From NCBI GenBank assembly GCA_900116485.1, contig FPAX01000002.1, forward strand, positions 124,001-188,000: a DNA stretch of 64,000 nt, in the 5' to 3' direction. Positions 9,439 to 19,714 of this stretch are shown piece by piece. The notes beneath the pieces are model-generated. The model saw only the letters and a program-made list of their open reading frames with translations. It ran no database searches and was not told the origin of the DNA. The DNA is from Selenomonas sp. GACV-9. Lineage in GTDB: Bacteria > Bacillota > Negativicutes > Selenomonadales > Selenomonadaceae. The number at the start of each line of letters is the position of its first letter. Within the stretch, counting starts at the first letter, position 1. The position numbers were made by a program, and so were the translations under genes.

Positions 9439-10569
9439 TTAGTCCAAGAAATCTTTGAGCTTGCGGCTGCGGCTCGGATGACGCAGCTTACGAAGTGCCT
9501 TGGCCTCAATCTGACGGATACGCTCACGCGTGACGCCGAAATTCTGACCAACTTCCTCCAAGGTGCGTGCCCGGCCATCATCAAGACCAAAACGCAGGCG
9601 CAGGACCTTTTCCTCACGCGGCGTCAGCGTATCGAGCACTTCCTCGAGCTGCTCCTTGAGCAGCATGAACGAGGCAGCATCAGCCGGTGCCGGTGCATCC
9701 TGGTCCTCGATGAAGTCGCCCAGATGGGAATCCTCTTCCTCGCCAATTGGCGTCTCCAGAGAAACCGGCTCCTGAGCAATCTTCATGATCTCGCGTACAC
9801 GCTCGACCGTGATATCCATCTCCTTGGCAATCTCCTCTGGCGACGGTTCACGGCCCAGCTGCTGCAGCAGCTGGCGGGATACGCGGATGAGCTTGTTGAT
9901 GGTCTCGACCATATGCACAGGGATACGGATCGTACGTGCCTGGTCGGCGATAGCGCGCGTAATAGCCTGACGGATCCACCAAGTTGCATAGGTACTGAAT
10001 TTGTAGCCCTTCGTATAATCAAATTTCTCGACAGCCTTGATAAGACCAAGGTTACCCTCCTGGATCAAATCCAGGAACAGCATGCCACGGCCAACATAGC
10101 GCTTGGCAATACTGACAACCAGACGCAGGTTAGCCTCAGCCAGGCGCTTCTGCGCCATTTCGTCGCCTTCCTGCATGCGCTTAGCAAGCACGACCTCTTC
10201 CTCAGCCGTCAACAGAGGTACACGGCCGATTTCCTTCAGATACATGCGAACCGGGTCATCGATGCTGACACCTTCTGGCACGGAGAGGTCAATCTCAACC
10301 TCTTCGTCCTTGTCATCGATATCGACCTCATCATCGGACTGGTCACTGCTATTCGAATCATCGATAATCTCGATCCCTTTCCTGCTGAAGGTATCATACA
10401 TCGTATCTATCTCATCTGGGGAAAGGTCCTGCGTCTGCAGTGCCTCAACCAGCTCCCCATAGGTTAACGTACCGCCATTTCTCTTGCCGCGCGACAAGAG
10501 GTTCTCCACGATCTCCGAGCTGCGGTTCTTGCTGCCAGCCTCAGCCTGAATGTTTTTAGCCTCAGCCAT
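9439..10569 (-). CDS. rpoD: Primary RNA polymerase sigma factor (sigma-70/SigA)
   Basis: The 376-residue length matches Gram-positive SigA, without the long region 1 insertion of enterobacterial RpoD. Region 1.1-like N-terminus, then an acidic linker (about 95-112). The region 2 core includes [10 protein letters not shown] for -10 recognition, and region 4 contains [20 protein letters not shown] for -35 recognition. The start ATG 10567-10569 has AAAGGGGGATG upstream. It lies 47 nt after dnaG on the same strand, the classic dnaG-rpoD macromolecular-synthesis pair. Confidence 0.97.
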   Translation of the reverse strand: MAEAKNIQAEAGSKNRSSEIVENLLSRGKRNGGTLTYGELVEALQTQDLSPDEIDTMYDTFSRKGIEIIDDSNSSDQSDDEVDIDDKDEEVEIDLSVPEGVSIDDPVRMYLKEIGRVPLLTAEEEVVLAKRMQEGDEMAQKRLAEANLRLVVSIAKRYVGRGMLFLDLIQEGNLGLIKAVEKFDYTKGYKFSTYATWWIRQAITRAIADQARTIRIPVHMVETINKLIRVSRQLLQQLGREPSPEEIAKEMDITVERVREIMKIAQEPVSLETPIGEEEDSHLGDFIEDQDAPAPADAASFMLLKEQLEEVLDTLTPREEKVLRLRFGLDDGRARTLEEVGQNFGVTRERIRQIEAKALRKLRHPSRSRKLKDFLD

Positions 10570-10616
10570 TCAGCATCCCCCTTTCCTCACATTCCATGAC
10601 TACCAATCTATTCAAA

Positions 10617-12407
10617 TCACAATTCATCCATTTCATCTTTTATTCTCATAACCTCATTCAGTTCATCGACATAGGCTGTATTTCCCGCCTTCATATATTC
10701 ATCAGCCTTGCGGGAATGTTCCACGAACAGCATATTAAGATAGGCTTTCCTGAGCACTTTCAGGGAGTCATTGTAGGCTTCGGTTTCCGCACGTCCGCCT
10801 AAATCCTCAACCAGAGCCCGAGAGAGTTCTGCCGCCGCGTCCTCACTGAGGTTCTCCGCGGCCGTAACATCATCTGGAGCCTGTCCCTGGCTGCTCAAAT
10901 CCTGCAGGAACAACAGGATTTCACGCTGGACTGGGTCACTGACACCGTCAAGGGGCAGCACCGAACTTACATGGTGGATCAGCGAGATATCCTGCCAAAC
11001 CATGCGAACGACAATGCGCCCAGCCCGTCTGAGTGCATTATCCTGCTGCTGTACCGCCTGCCGGATAGGAGCGCGAACCGGTCCTGCCTCCTCAGGAACC
11101 GCCCCCCGGGCATAACGCCGAAGCTCATCACGCACGACACCCTCGTCCAGCAACAAGATCTGCGCGAGCTTCTTTTCATATTCGCTGCGTACCGCTGTCT
11201 CTCTTACTCCGGCCAATACCGGCAGCATCTCATGCAGTGCCCTGACCTTCCCATCGAGCGTGTCATAATTGACATGCTTGAGGACATACTGCAAACGGTA
11301 CTCAACCAGTGGCAGAGCTTCTTTAACCAAAGCGCGGAATGCGTCTGCCCCATGCTTGCGAATGTATTCATCAGGATCCTTGCCATCGGGAACAACGATG
11401 ACCCTGACAACAGCGCCCGTGTCACGTACGATGGATAATGCCCGAATCGTGGCTTTCTGGCCAGCCTCATCGCTGTCATAGCAAAAATAAATATCCGGCG
11501 CATAGCGCAGAAGTTTCTGGCAATGTTCTACCGTGAATGCCGTCCCCAGTGATGCCACGACGTTCCTGACGCCGGCACCGAAGACCGAGATAGCATCCAT
11601 ATAGCCTTCTACGACGATGGCATAGCCTGCCTGCTGGATGGCCCGATGGGAGCGATCCAGACCAAAAAGGATTTTCCTCTTATTAAACAATATCGTCTCT
11701 GGTGTATTGAGGTACTTCGGTGTACTGTCATCGAGCACCCGGCCGCCGAAACCGACCACCCGGCCGCGCTCATCCGCTATCGGGATGATCACGCGATTGC
11801 GGAACCGATCGTAAAGTCCGCCGCCATTATTGCGCTCTGCTGCGAGCCCGCTTGCCAATAAAAATTCCTGCTTCACTCCACGCTTTGCAAAGGCTGTGGA
11901 CAACTTATCCCAGGCATTCGGGGCAAATCCCAGCTTGAACTCTTCAATGGTCTCGGGCGAGATATCACGGCCAGCAAAATACGCCTTACCAGCCTCGCCA
12001 TAACGCGTCATCGTCAGACAATTATGGAAGAAATCCCGCGCCATCTCATTAACCTTGCGCAAATCCGCCATCTCCCGTTCCCGGGCGATTTCCTGCGGTG
12101 TGCGCTGCCGTTCCGGCAAGGGGATTCCCAGTTTTTCTGCCTGCAGCTTGATGGCCTCGAAATACGTGACATTCTCAATCATTGAAAGGAACTTGAAAAC
12201 ATTGCCACCGGCATGACAGCCAAAACAGTAGAAAAAACCTTTATCCGGAACGACGGAAAAAGAAGGAGTCTTCTCGTTATGGAAAGGACAGCAGCCCCAA
12301 TAACGATTTCCCTTGCGCTTTAAGGGAACATAGCTCTGGATGACATTGACGATGTCGGACTGGGAGCGAACCTGCTCCACAAATTCATCCATTCTCTCGC
12401 TGCGCAT
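10617..12407 (-). CDS. dnaG: DNA primase
   Basis: Synthesises RNA primers at the replication fork with DnaB helicase. The 596-residue protein carries the N-terminal CHC2 zinc finger (CCPFHNEKTPSF, CFGCHAGG), the TOPRIM domain (VVEGYMDAI and a YDSDEAGQKA motif) and a C-terminal helicase-interaction domain. ATG 12405-12407 was chosen because AAGGGG lies 6 nt upstream; a TTG 8 codons earlier lacks a good ribosome site. Downstream is rpoD (47-nt gap), so they form one operon; dgt lies 203 nt upstream. Confidence 0.96.
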   Translation of the reverse strand: MRSERMDEFVEQVRSQSDIVNVIQSYVPLKRKGNRYWGCCPFHNEKTPSFSVVPDKGFFYCFGCHAGGNVFKFLSMIENVTYFEAIKLQAEKLGIPLPERQRTPQEIAREREMADLRKVNEMARDFFHNCLTMTRYGEAGKAYFAGRDISPETIEEFKLGFAPNAWDKLSTAFAKRGVKQEFLLASGLAAERNNGGGLYDRFRNRVIIPIADERGRVVGFGGRVLDDSTPKYLNTPETILFNKRKILFGLDRSHRAIQQAGYAIVVEGYMDAISVFGAGVRNVVASLGTAFTVEHCQKLLRYAPDIYFCYDSDEAGQKATIRALSIVRDTGAVVRVIVVPDGKDPDEYIRKHGADAFRALVKEALPLVEYRLQYVLKHVNYDTLDGKVRALHEMLPVLAGVRETAVRSEYEKKLAQILLLDEGVVRDELRRYARGAVPEEAGPVRAPIRQAVQQQDNALRRAGRIVVRMVWQDISLIHHVSSVLPLDGVSDPVQREILLFLQDLSSQGQAPDDVTAAENLSEDAAAELSRALVEDLGGRAETEAYNDSLKVLRKAYLNMLFVEHSRKADEYMKAGNTAYVDELNEVMRIKDEMDEL

Positions 12408-12610
12408 ACTCGACCCCTTGCTGATACCCAAAGTTAGATACTTTATAATAAGGTACCTGTATGTGATTCGCCATTAACGACAAATTTCCTGCTTTTCGTG
12501 AAAATTTCTTACGAAAGCAGCATCACTAACATACAGCCCTTTTTACTATTTATATTCCCGCAAACTTGCCAATATCCTTTTTCCTATTGACAAATTTAAA
12601 ATTTTTTGTC

Positions 12611-13609
12611 TCAATGAACCATGAGTCCCACCGGCGGCATGTATATCTCATGGAAAAGCTGCACGGCATAGCTGTCCGTAAGACCAGCCACGTAATCCGT
12701 GACAATCTTCTGCCTGCCCCAGCGTTTCTCCCGACTGATGAATTCCTCCGGCAGTTCATTAAAATGCTGCAAGAACCATCCATATAATTCCCTGAGCACA
12801 TAAACAGCCTGACGGCGTTCATGGGCCAAGGTCTCTGAATGATAGATGCGCTCAAACATGAAATTGCGGAAGACATCCATGACTTCTTTCACTTCATCAG
12901 AAAGACTGACATCATCCTTGTCCATCGAATTAACAATCATGTCCGAAACCATGCTCGTAATCATATGCGAGGTATCTTCCCCGAGCCTCTCATAGACTAT
13001 AGCTGGCAAATCGCCCGGCTGCAGCAGTCCTGCCCGCAGGCTGTCATCGTAATCATGACAGAGATAAGCGATACGGTCAGCGGTCCGCACGATACGCCCT
13101 TCGAGAGTCTTTGGCAGCACGCTGCCCGTATGGTTTACGATGCCATCCTTGACCTCAAAAGTAAGATTCAGTCCCTGTCCACCACGCTCCAGGAATTCAA
13201 CGACGCGCAGGCTCTGCTCGTTATGCGCAAAATGACCGGTAAGTTCAGCCATAGCAGCCTCACCGGCATGACCGAAAGGCGTATGCCCAACATCATGACC
13301 GAGGGCAATGGCCTCAGTCAGATCCTCATTGAGTCGCAGGCCACGGGCAATCGTCCGTGAAATCTGCGAAACCTCCAAGCTATGGGTCATACGCGTGCGA
13401 TAGTGATCGCCTGCGACGATATAGACCTGTGTCTTATGCTTGAGCCGGCGAAAGGATTTCGAATGGAGAATGCGATCGCGGTCCCGCTGAAACGACGTCC
13501 GGAACGGACACTCCTCCATCGGATATTTCCGATGGGCCTCGCGGCTCTTGGCCGCATATGGCGAAAGGATCTCATATTCCTGCGCCTCAAGACGTTCCCT
13601 TACATTCAT
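12611..13609 (-). CDS. dgt: dGTP triphosphohydrolase-like HD protein
   Basis: HD-superfamily nucleotide hydrolase that converts dNTPs (typically dGTP) to deoxynucleoside and triphosphate. It has 332 residues, the short form seen in Firmicutes. HD signature ALGHDVGHTPFGHAGE is near residue 105, the first His ligand lies in TRMTHSLEVSQISR, and an AYLCHDYDD motif (about 180) supplies the last aspartate. AAAGGAGG precedes the ATG by 9 nt. The gene is divergent from the OstA-like gene and upstream of dnaG; the dgt-dnaG-rpoD order is common in Firmicutes. Substrate preference cannot be told from sequence. Confidence 0.92.
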   Translation of the reverse strand: MNVRERLEAQEYEILSPYAAKSREAHRKYPMEECPFRTSFQRDRDRILHSKSFRRLKHKTQVYIVAGDHYRTRMTHSLEVSQISRTIARGLRLNEDLTEAIALGHDVGHTPFGHAGEAAMAELTGHFAHNEQSLRVVEFLERGGQGLNLTFEVKDGIVNHTGSVLPKTLEGRIVRTADRIAYLCHDYDDSLRAGLLQPGDLPAIVYERLGEDTSHMITSMVSDMIVNSMDKDDVSLSDEVKEVMDVFRNFMFERIYHSETLAHERRQAVYVLRELYGWFLQHFNELPEEFISREKRWGRQKIVTDYVAGLTDSYAVQLFHEIYMPPVGLMVH

Positions 13610-13749
13610 GAATTCTAACCTCCTTTTTGCAGGGTTTCCTTTTTATATTACACTATTTCCGTCAAAAAGTCTCGTCTTTTTCCTTTTTTTTCGTCATTTT
13701 TTTCAAAAAAACGCTTGCCAATCTTATGTTTTTCATGCTGCCAACGCTT

Positions 13750-13778
13750 TTGCAAAAATTTTTCCTTTGGCGTACAAT
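13750..13778 (+). promoter_or_regulatory. Promoter of the OstA-like gene
   Basis: TTGCAA (13750-13755), 17-nt spacer, TACAAT (13773-13778), 37 nt before the start codon. It lies in an A/T-rich stretch shared with the divergent dgt gene. Confidence 0.65.
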
Positions 13779-13815
13779 AAAAAGAAAAAGCACCCCGAAA
13801 AGGAGGTTTCCATCT

Positions 13816-14358
13816 ATGAAACATTTTCCTTTGCTGCTGGCTGCCACTGCGCTCGGACTCCTCGCGCTCTCTGCGCCGCAGCCGGCCACAGCCGCGCCAC
13901 GAACCATCACGATGAGCATCACCGATAATATCATCAAGGGCCGTGACAAGGCCATCGTCACAGCTGACCACAGTGATTACAACGAATCTACCGCACGCTA
14001 CACCTTGCAAGGCAATGTCAAGATCCAGTTCGGCAATCGCACCATCTTGACCGATGCGGCCAAGATCAGCACCCAGACCCTGCAGCTCTGGACAGAGGGC
14101 AATACTAAGCTCAACGAAGGGGAGCTCTGTTTCTCAGGCGGTGCCGTCTACGCGGAGCTGGCTGGCAATGTCGCCTGGTTCTTTGGCCCGAACTGCAGTC
14201 TCGAGCGTCCGGGGCTTGCCATCCACTCCGACAATATGGCTTACCACTGGGACAAACAGACCGCCGTCTTTGACGGCCATGTGATCTGCATCTATAAGGG
14301 CGAGCATCGCGCCGCTGCCCATCTGGAATTCGATCTGGCCAACGACGAAATCCATTGA
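13816..14358 (+). CDS. OstA/LptA-like exported protein
   Basis: A 180-residue protein with a clear signal peptide (basic MKH, hydrophobic core, cleavage near ATAA about residue 26). It then has a repetitive beta-rich region with OstA-type sequence (DYNESTARYTLQGNVKIQFGN, then ILTDAAKI). LptA/OstA domains bridge lipopolysaccharide across the periplasm in diderm bacteria, so this supports an outer membrane. It is isolated here, without lptB or lptC next to it, and is likely a paralogue rather than the main LptA. Start at ATG 13816 with AAAAGGAGG 10 nt upstream; an upstream in-frame extension has no ribosome site. Confidence 0.72.
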   Translation: MKHFPLLLAATALGLLALSAPQPATAAPRTITMSITDNIIKGRDKAIVTADHSDYNESTARYTLQGNVKIQFGNRTILTDAAKISTQTLQLWTEGNTKLNEGELCFSGGAVYAELAGNVAWFFGPNCSLERPGLAIHSDNMAYHWDKQTAVFDGHVICIYKGEHRAAAHLEFDLANDEIH

Positions 14359-14368
14359 CCGATAAAAA

Positions 14369-14411
14369 AGAACCATGGAACACAGTGAGATCCACTGCAT
14401 TCCATGGTTCT
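14369..14411. terminator. Bidirectional terminator
   Basis: Arms AGAACCATGGAA and TTCCATGGTTCT flank an inner CAGTG/CACTG stem, with T/A runs on both sides, between convergent genes. Confidence 0.8.
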
Positions 14412-14430
14412 ATTTTTATGTCATTTCAGC

Positions 14431-16482
14431 TTAGAGCACAACCTTCGAGAAGTCAGCTACGCGATTGACCAGTGCGTCAATCGACTTGAGCAGGCCCAGG
14501 CGGTTATTCTTGACCTTTTCGTCCTTATCCATGACCATGACGCCATCGAAGAACGCATCGATGGGCTGGGAGAGTTCCGTCAGAGCATCGATGGCCCCCG
14601 TGTAATCCTGGCCCTTGACTAGGCTCTCAACGGCGCTGGCCGTCGACGTATAGGCCTGATACAGTGCCTTCTCCTCATCAACCGTGAAGAGAGCGGCATC
14701 GACAGCAGCCGAATCTGCTTTCTTGGCCAGGTTGGCAGCGCGAACAAAGGCCTGGATGTTGGCCGTAGCCGCATCACTTGCGACGAACTTCGCCACAGCA
14801 GCAGCGCGCAGGCTGACCGCATAGAGATCATCGACATTTTCGAGCACAGCATCGACCACATCATAGCGGACATCTTCCAGCACGTTCTTGAGACGCAGGC
14901 GCATGAAGTCAGCCACATCCTGCTGCATCTTCGTGCGGGCAGCCTCATCCGTGATCTGGTAAAGGTCCATAGCTTTCGCAACGATCTTGGCAAGGCTCAG
15001 CGTGTATTTGGCCTCAATCAGCATATGTACAAGACCGAGAGCCTGGCGGCGCAATGCGAACGGATCCTGGGAACCCGTCGGAATCTTGCCGCGGCTGAAC
15101 GTACCGACAATCGTGTCGATCTTGTCAGCCAGCGAAACGATGCGGCCAGCCTCAGACTGCGGCTGGTTGTCGCCAGCAAAGCGCGGCATGTAGTGCTCGT
15201 CGATAGCGATGGCAACCTTCTCGCACTCGCCATCGAGCTTAGCATACTCGCGGCCCATGATGCCCTGGAGCTCCGTGAACTCCTGTACCATGCCCGTCAC
15301 GAGGTCAGCCTTGCAGAGTTCAGCAGCACGTCTAGCATGTTTATGAGCCTTCTCATCAGCACCAAGTTCATCGGCAATGAAGTCAGCCAGTTCCATGAGG
15401 CGCTCGGATTTCTCATACATCGTACCGAGGCCCTGCTGGAATACGACCGTCTTGAGTTTTTCGCGGTGCTCTTCGAGGCTCTTCTTGCGGTCTTCATCGA
15501 AGAAGAACTGCGCATCGTCGAGGCGGGCGCGCAGCACGCGCTCGTTGCCGTGCTGGACGGTCTCAAGATGCTCCTTGCCGCCGTTGCGGACCGTGATGAA
15601 GAGCGGCAGCAGGCTGCCGTCAGCAGCCTTGACCGGGAAGTAACGCTGATGGTCACGCATCGGCGTAATGACCGTCTCCGGCGGCAGTGCAAGATATTTC
15701 TCCTCGAACTTGCCGCAGAGGGCCGTCGGATACTCGACGAGATAGAGAACCTCTTCGAGCAGATCTTCTGTGATCTCGGCCTTGCCGCCGTTAGCCTTGG
15801 CAACTTCTTCGATCTGCTCGCGGATCATAGCCTTGCGCTTATCCTGATCGACAATGATGAAGTTTTCCTCGCAGGCCTTCTCGTAGCTGTCGGCATCAGC
15901 AATCTCAAAATCGCCCTGGGACAGGAAACGGTGGCCGCGAGAGGTGCGGCCCGATTTGACCTCAGCCACCTCAAACGGGATGACCTCGTTATCGAGCAGG
16001 GCCACAATCCAGCGCAGCGGACGGATGAACTTGAAGTCCAGGTCGCGCCAGCGCATATTGTTCGGGAAGGACAGGCCGCAGATAAGGTCTTTGAGCAGCT
16101 CCTGCAAGAGGTCAGCCGTAGCTTTGCCCTCTTCATGAACCATCGCATAGACATAGCCGTCTTTTTCCACCAGGTCTTTCGGGTCAACTCCCTGACCGCG
16201 GGCAAAGCCCTGAGCGGCCTTGGACGGATTGCCATCAGCATCGAAAGCGATCTGCACCGACGGGCCGCGGTTCTCGCTGGAAACATCTTCCTGTTTCTCC
16301 GCCAAATCTTTTACGATGAGTGCCGTACGGCGCGGCGTACCAATCGTGCGGACGCTGCCAAAGGCAATGCGGTTCTCTTTGAATGCCTTTTCCGCATTCT
16401 CTTTCAGCTGGGCAAGGATGCCCGGCATGACATGGGCCGGAACTTCTTCCGTGCCGATTTCCAGTAATAAATCCTTGCTCAT
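14431..16482 (-). CDS. glyS: Glycyl-tRNA synthetase beta subunit
   Basis: Large subunit of the alpha2beta2 bacterial glycyl-tRNA synthetase. At 683 residues it has the expected length, with the N-terminal LLLEIGTEEVPAH typical of GlyS and a C-terminal DALR-type anticodon-binding region. ATG 16480-16482 is preferred over a GTG two codons earlier because GGGGAG lies 8 nt upstream of the ATG but only 2 nt from the GTG. The ATG lies 3 nt after the last codon of glyQ. The operon is governed by the Gly T-box upstream of glyQ. Confidence 0.95.
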   Translation of the reverse strand: MSKDLLLEIGTEEVPAHVMPGILAQLKENAEKAFKENRIAFGSVRTIGTPRRTALIVKDLAEKQEDVSSENRGPSVQIAFDADGNPSKAAQGFARGQGVDPKDLVEKDGYVYAMVHEEGKATADLLQELLKDLICGLSFPNNMRWRDLDFKFIRPLRWIVALLDNEVIPFEVAEVKSGRTSRGHRFLSQGDFEIADADSYEKACEENFIIVDQDKRKAMIREQIEEVAKANGGKAEITEDLLEEVLYLVEYPTALCGKFEEKYLALPPETVITPMRDHQRYFPVKAADGSLLPLFITVRNGGKEHLETVQHGNERVLRARLDDAQFFFDEDRKKSLEEHREKLKTVVFQQGLGTMYEKSERLMELADFIADELGADEKAHKHARRAAELCKADLVTGMVQEFTELQGIMGREYAKLDGECEKVAIAIDEHYMPRFAGDNQPQSEAGRIVSLADKIDTIVGTFSRGKIPTGSQDPFALRRQALGLVHMLIEAKYTLSLAKIVAKAMDLYQITDEAARTKMQQDVADFMRLRLKNVLEDVRYDVVDAVLENVDDLYAVSLRAAAVAKFVASDAATANIQAFVRAANLAKKADSAAVDAALFTVDEEKALYQAYTSTASAVESLVKGQDYTGAIDALTELSQPIDAFFDGVMVMDKDEKVKNNRLGLLKSIDALVNRVADFSKVVL

Positions 16483-16484
16483 GC

Positions 16485-17363
16485 TCACTTCTCCCCTCTA
16501 TGCAACATCGGATAGCCCAGCTCCTCGCGCTGTTTCAGATAGCACTCAGCGCAGAGGCGGGCCAGCTTGCGGACACGGCCGATGAACGCCGTACGCTGCG
16601 ATACCGAGATAGCGCCGCGGGCATCCAGCAGGTTGAAGGTATGGGAGCACTTGAGCACGTAGTCATAAGCCGGATGGACATAGCCCTCGGCGATGACGCG
16701 GACAGCCTCAGCCTCGTATTTGTCGAAGAGCTCAAACAAGAGCTTCTCATCAGAAAGGTCAAAAGCATAAGCCGACTGCTCATACTCGTTCTGATGGAAG
16801 ACATCGCCATAGGTGTAGTCATCCGTCCACTGGATGTCGTAGACGTTCTCGACACCCTGGATGTACATGGCGAGACGCTCCAGGCCGTACGTGATTTCCG
16901 AGGCTACCGGCTTGATGTCCTGGCTGCCCACCTGCTGGAAATAGGTGAACTGCGTGATTTCCATGCCGTCGAGCCAGACTTCCCAGCCCAGTCCCCAAGC
17001 ACCTAACGTCGGGGATTCCCAGTTATCCTCAACGAAACGGATATCGTGTTTCTTCGGGTCAATGCCGAGACGCTCAAGACTCTCGAGATAGAGCTCCTGA
17101 ATGTTGTCCGGCGACGGTTTCATGATGACCTGGAACTGATGGTGCTGATACAGGCGGTTCGGGTTATCGCCATAGCGGCCATCAGCCGGACGGCGGGACG
17201 GCTCAACATAGGCAACATGCCATGGCTCCGGCCCAAGTACGCGCAGGAACGTGGACGGATTCATCGTGCCGGCGCCCTTTTCGACATCATAGGGTTCGGC
17301 CAGGATGCAGCCCTGTTCCGACCAGAATTTCTGCAGGGCCAGGATGATTTCCTGAAATTTCAT
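16485..17363 (-). CDS. glyQ: Glycyl-tRNA synthetase alpha subunit
   Basis: Catalytic subunit (292 residues, class II fold) of tetrameric GlyRS. Signature segments [28 protein letters not shown] and the class II motif region around QVIMKPSP are present. The start ATG has an AGAGGAG ribosome site. It is the first gene of the glyQS operon and follows the T-box leader by 39 nt. Confidence 0.97.
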   Translation of the reverse strand: MKFQEIILALQKFWSEQGCILAEPYDVEKGAGTMNPSTFLRVLGPEPWHVAYVEPSRRPADGRYGDNPNRLYQHHQFQVIMKPSPDNIQELYLESLERLGIDPKKHDIRFVEDNWESPTLGAWGLGWEVWLDGMEITQFTYFQQVGSQDIKPVASEITYGLERLAMYIQGVENVYDIQWTDDYTYGDVFHQNEYEQSAYAFDLSDEKLLFELFDKYEAEAVRVIAEGYVHPAYDYVLKCSHTFNLLDARGAISVSQRTAFIGRVRKLARLCAECYLKQREELGYPMLHRGEK

Positions 17364-17402
17364 GGGAACAACTCCTCTTCAAATAAATCTGCTACGGAAA
17401 CG

Positions 17403-17609
17403 CAAAAAAGTCCCGCCCCCGTAACGTTATCGTTACAGGGACGAGACTTGCCATTCAAGATCCCGCGGTTCCACCCTGATTGGTTTCCATCTAGGAAGCC
17501 CACCTCATCATATAGGGTTCCGCTCCAAAGTGCCGTTCATCACCTATTGACAGCCTTTCACCATCGCCATCTCGCTAAAGTCAGGGACTACTCTTCTTCT
17601 TCATCGCTG
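17403..17609 (-). ncRNA. T-box riboswitch, glycine specific, controlling glyQS
   Basis: On the minus strand the leader shows the T-box sequence AGGGTGGAACCGCGG (17463-17477). A competing terminator (GTCTCGTCCC paired with GGGGGCGGGAC, then TTTTTT, 17403-17447) follows. Stem I has an AGTA S-turn, GGTGAAA in the distal part, and GAAC-GGC on its 3' strand. GGC (17532-17534) reads as the glycine specifier. The antiterminator TGGA complements a UCCA end, fitting the U discriminator of bacterial tRNA-Gly. Uncharged tRNA-Gly would prevent termination. Confidence 0.93.
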
Positions 17610-17615
17610 TCTACG

Positions 17616-17644
17616 AGTTTAGCAAAATCGTGGATACTTGTCAA
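17616..17644 (-). promoter_or_regulatory. Promoter of the glyQS T-box leader
   Basis: Perfect TTGACA (17639-17644), 17-nt spacer, TAAACT (17616-17621), so transcription would start near 17609, just after the upstream lipoprotein gene. Confidence 0.8.
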
Positions 17645-17653
17645 CTCCCAGCA

Positions 17654-18280
17654 TCACTTCGTGAGCTTGATGCCCGGGATGATGGTCTCATCGATCTGTT
17701 TGCCGATGCCATCGCTTTTTTCCTTCGGATAGGCCAGCGTGACCAACCAGGATTCCTCTGCATCATCGATATAAACGACCTTGAGCACCTCATCCTCGCC
17801 GCGCATCTTGCAGTTCACCGTGGTCACGACAGCATCACGGCCATCGATGGTCATCTGTTTCTCATCCGTTGTGACATTCGTCATCTTGGCTGCCTTCGCC
17901 AGGGACTGGATGTAAGTTGCCCGCATCGCCTTGCCCATATCAGCATAGAACTGCTTGGCCTTAGGCTCCTTGAGCGAGCCATAGTTTTTCTCGATGCCCT
18001 GCCGGTCAAAGGTACTCGCCGTGAACTCTGCCATATGGATATCCTCACCAGTCGGCCGTTCCATGCAGCTCTGGCGTTTCTTGATAGCCACTGCCAGCTG
18101 CTGGTTTACAGGGACATCCTTCATGACGCCGCCCACCGAAAACGGCATCTCCAGCGAAAGCTTATAGACCTCTCCCTGCACGGACACCTGCTGCAGCGGC
18201 TTATCGCCAAAACAACCCGTCAGAGATATACACATCACCAGCAACAGCAGCGATGCCAGCAGTATCTTGTGTTTCTTCAT
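17654..18280 (-). CDS. Predicted lipoprotein, function unknown
   Basis: A 208-residue protein with a lipoprotein signal peptide: MKKHK, a hydrophobic core and the lipobox SLTGC with Cys at residue 23. The mature part has no recognised domain; it is mixed alpha/beta with a conserved-looking IDGRDAVVTTVNC segment. It would be anchored to the inner or outer membrane. AAAGGG lies 8 nt before the ATG. It is the last gene of the phoH-ybeY-era-DUF502-recO run (28-nt gap after recO) and is immediately followed by the glyQS promoter. The link to those cytoplasmic functions is unclear. Confidence 0.75.
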   Translation of the reverse strand: MKKHKILLASLLLLVMCISLTGCFGDKPLQQVSVQGEVYKLSLEMPFSVGGVMKDVPVNQQLAVAIKKRQSCMERPTGEDIHMAEFTASTFDRQGIEKNYGSLKEPKAKQFYADMGKAMRATYIQSLAKAAKMTNVTTDEKQMTIDGRDAVVTTVNCKMRGEDEVLKVVYIDDAEESWLVTLAYPKEKSDGIGKQIDETIIPGIKLTK

Positions 18281-18308
18281 TGCGTTAACCCTTTCATCAA
18301 AAGACCAG

Positions 18309-19037
18309 TTACAGTTGCTGGATAAAAGCCAAGGATTTGAGCGGCCGTCCCAACAACGACTGCAAATAGCTCAGCAGCAGTTGCTCCGCCTGCACCAGCA
18401 GGCGCGCGCTGACCTTCAGCGTCGCAGCCTCTGACCAGTCAAAATCCCGCAAGCTTAGGATGAACCGCCGCAGCTCATCGGGAAATGGTGGCACGCCGGC
18501 CTCATGGCAGTCCTCGCAAAGCACGCCGCCTGCCGCTTGCAGGAAGTAGGCATCGCCGTTGATTTCCCGCCCGCAGTGCACGCAGTGCTCATAATGCAGC
18601 TGCATGCCAGTGAACTCGAGCAGCTGATAGACGGCCGCCAGAGCTGTCACGCGCGGATTGCGCGTCTCAAAAGCTGTGAGCACCTGCTGCAGCTGGGCAA
18701 ACATCTGCGGCTCAGGCTGCCCCTCAGGCAGGAACTCACGCAGGAACTCGGCAACAAAGCTGCCATAAGCCATGGCTGTGAGATCTTCACTGAGACTTCG
18801 GTAATGACGTTTAAGCGTGCACTGCTTGACCGTATCGACCCGCTGCCCTTCCGCGAGCTGCAGCTCGAGCAGCGAGAACATCTGCATGCCGCCAGCCAGC
18901 GGACTACGCGGACGCCGGCAGCCAAAAGCCGCAGCCTTCACAAGACCGCGCTCCCGCGTGAAGAAGGTCATCATCTTGTCGGCCTCGCCCCAGTTCTTCG
19001 CCCCGAGCACTACCGCCTCAGTCTGATATATTGCCAT
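18309..19037 (-). CDS. recO: DNA repair protein RecO
   Basis: Recombination mediator that helps load RecA on SSB-coated single strands (RecFOR pathway). It has 242 residues. The N-terminal OB-fold contains YQTEAVVLGAKNWGEADKMM, and the C-terminal helical region carries a four-cysteine zinc motif CVHCG...CEDCH (about residues 160-180). The start ATG overlaps the stop of the preceding DUF502 gene by one base (TAATG), so the two are coupled. Position after era is typical. Confidence 0.95.
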   Translation of the reverse strand: MAIYQTEAVVLGAKNWGEADKMMTFFTRERGLVKAAAFGCRRPRSPLAGGMQMFSLLELQLAEGQRVDTVKQCTLKRHYRSLSEDLTAMAYGSFVAEFLREFLPEGQPEPQMFAQLQQVLTAFETRNPRVTALAAVYQLLEFTGMQLHYEHCVHCGREINGDAYFLQAAGGVLCEDCHEAGVPPFPDELRRFILSLRDFDWSEAATLKVSARLLVQAEQLLLSYLQSLLGRPLKSLAFIQQL

Positions 19038-19714
19038 TATTGCTTTTCCTTCTGCAGCAGCTCATCGACGGCAGCCGCTGACAGGTTGCTGCTTTCCTCA
19101 GCTGGCACCGACAAGCGCTTCGGCATGACTGCACCAGCTGTCAGCATATACTGCAGGGCCGACTCACTGCTGATGTCCAGGTATATGACATCTTTCTTGA
19201 GCACAAACAAGTTCGTCCCCGAAGTCATATTGAGGCTCCAGGGCACAAAGACGCATACATAGTCATCGCCTAGCCGCTCCTTGAGCATCTCAGGCACATC
19301 GGCCATGATGAACCCCAGTGCCTTCGACTGATGGAACGGCACGAGCACTACCTGGTCAAACATATTATTGGACTCAAACACCGCCGTCGACAGATGCTTG
19401 ACGCTATTGTAGATGAATTTGACCACGGGAATCTTACCCAGCAACATCTCACCGACATGGATCAGCCGGCGCGTCGCCCAGTACGACGAGGCCCAGCCCG
19501 TCAGATAGATGACGACGAGCAGTGTGATAAGCCCCATCCCCGGGAAATAGAAGGGCAGATGCATGCCGAGCACGCCCTCGGTGAAATGCAGGGTCTCAGC
19601 CACCACAAAGAACGTGATGGCCAACGGCACCAAAAGGATCAGGCCATTGATGAACCGGCGCGATATGCAGCGGGACAGACTGCGGTTCGTCTTTGCCCCT
19701 GTGTCCCCGCTCAT
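19037..19714 (-). CDS. DUF502 family membrane protein
   Basis: A 225-residue protein with two N-terminal membrane helices (about 20-40 and 60-80), separated by a short loop, and a soluble C-terminal domain with the DUF502-type segments [16 protein letters not shown] and [15 protein letters not shown]. The family is widespread with no settled function. It overlaps era by 4 nt (ATGA) at its start and recO by 1 nt at its end, so it is embedded in the era-recO operon. Confidence 0.85.
   Translation of the reverse strand: MSGDTGAKTNRSLSRCISRRFINGLILLVPLAITFFVVAETLHFTEGVLGMHLPFYFPGMGLITLLVVIYLTGWASSYWATRRLIHVGEMLLGKIPVVKFIYNSVKHLSTAVFESNNMFDQVVLVPFHQSKALGFIMADVPEMLKERLGDDYVCVFVPWSLNMTSGTNLFVLKKDVIYLDISSESALQYMLTAGAVMPKRLSVPAEESSNLSAAAVDELLQKEKQ

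Noticed and set aside
13627..13815. An N-terminal extension of the OstA-like protein
   Set aside because: The ribosome site, signal peptide and promoter all point to ATG 13816; the extension overlaps the promoter.
15025..16467. A 480-codon open frame on the + strand
   Set aside because: Antisense to glyS, whose sequence is clearly conserved; no start signals.
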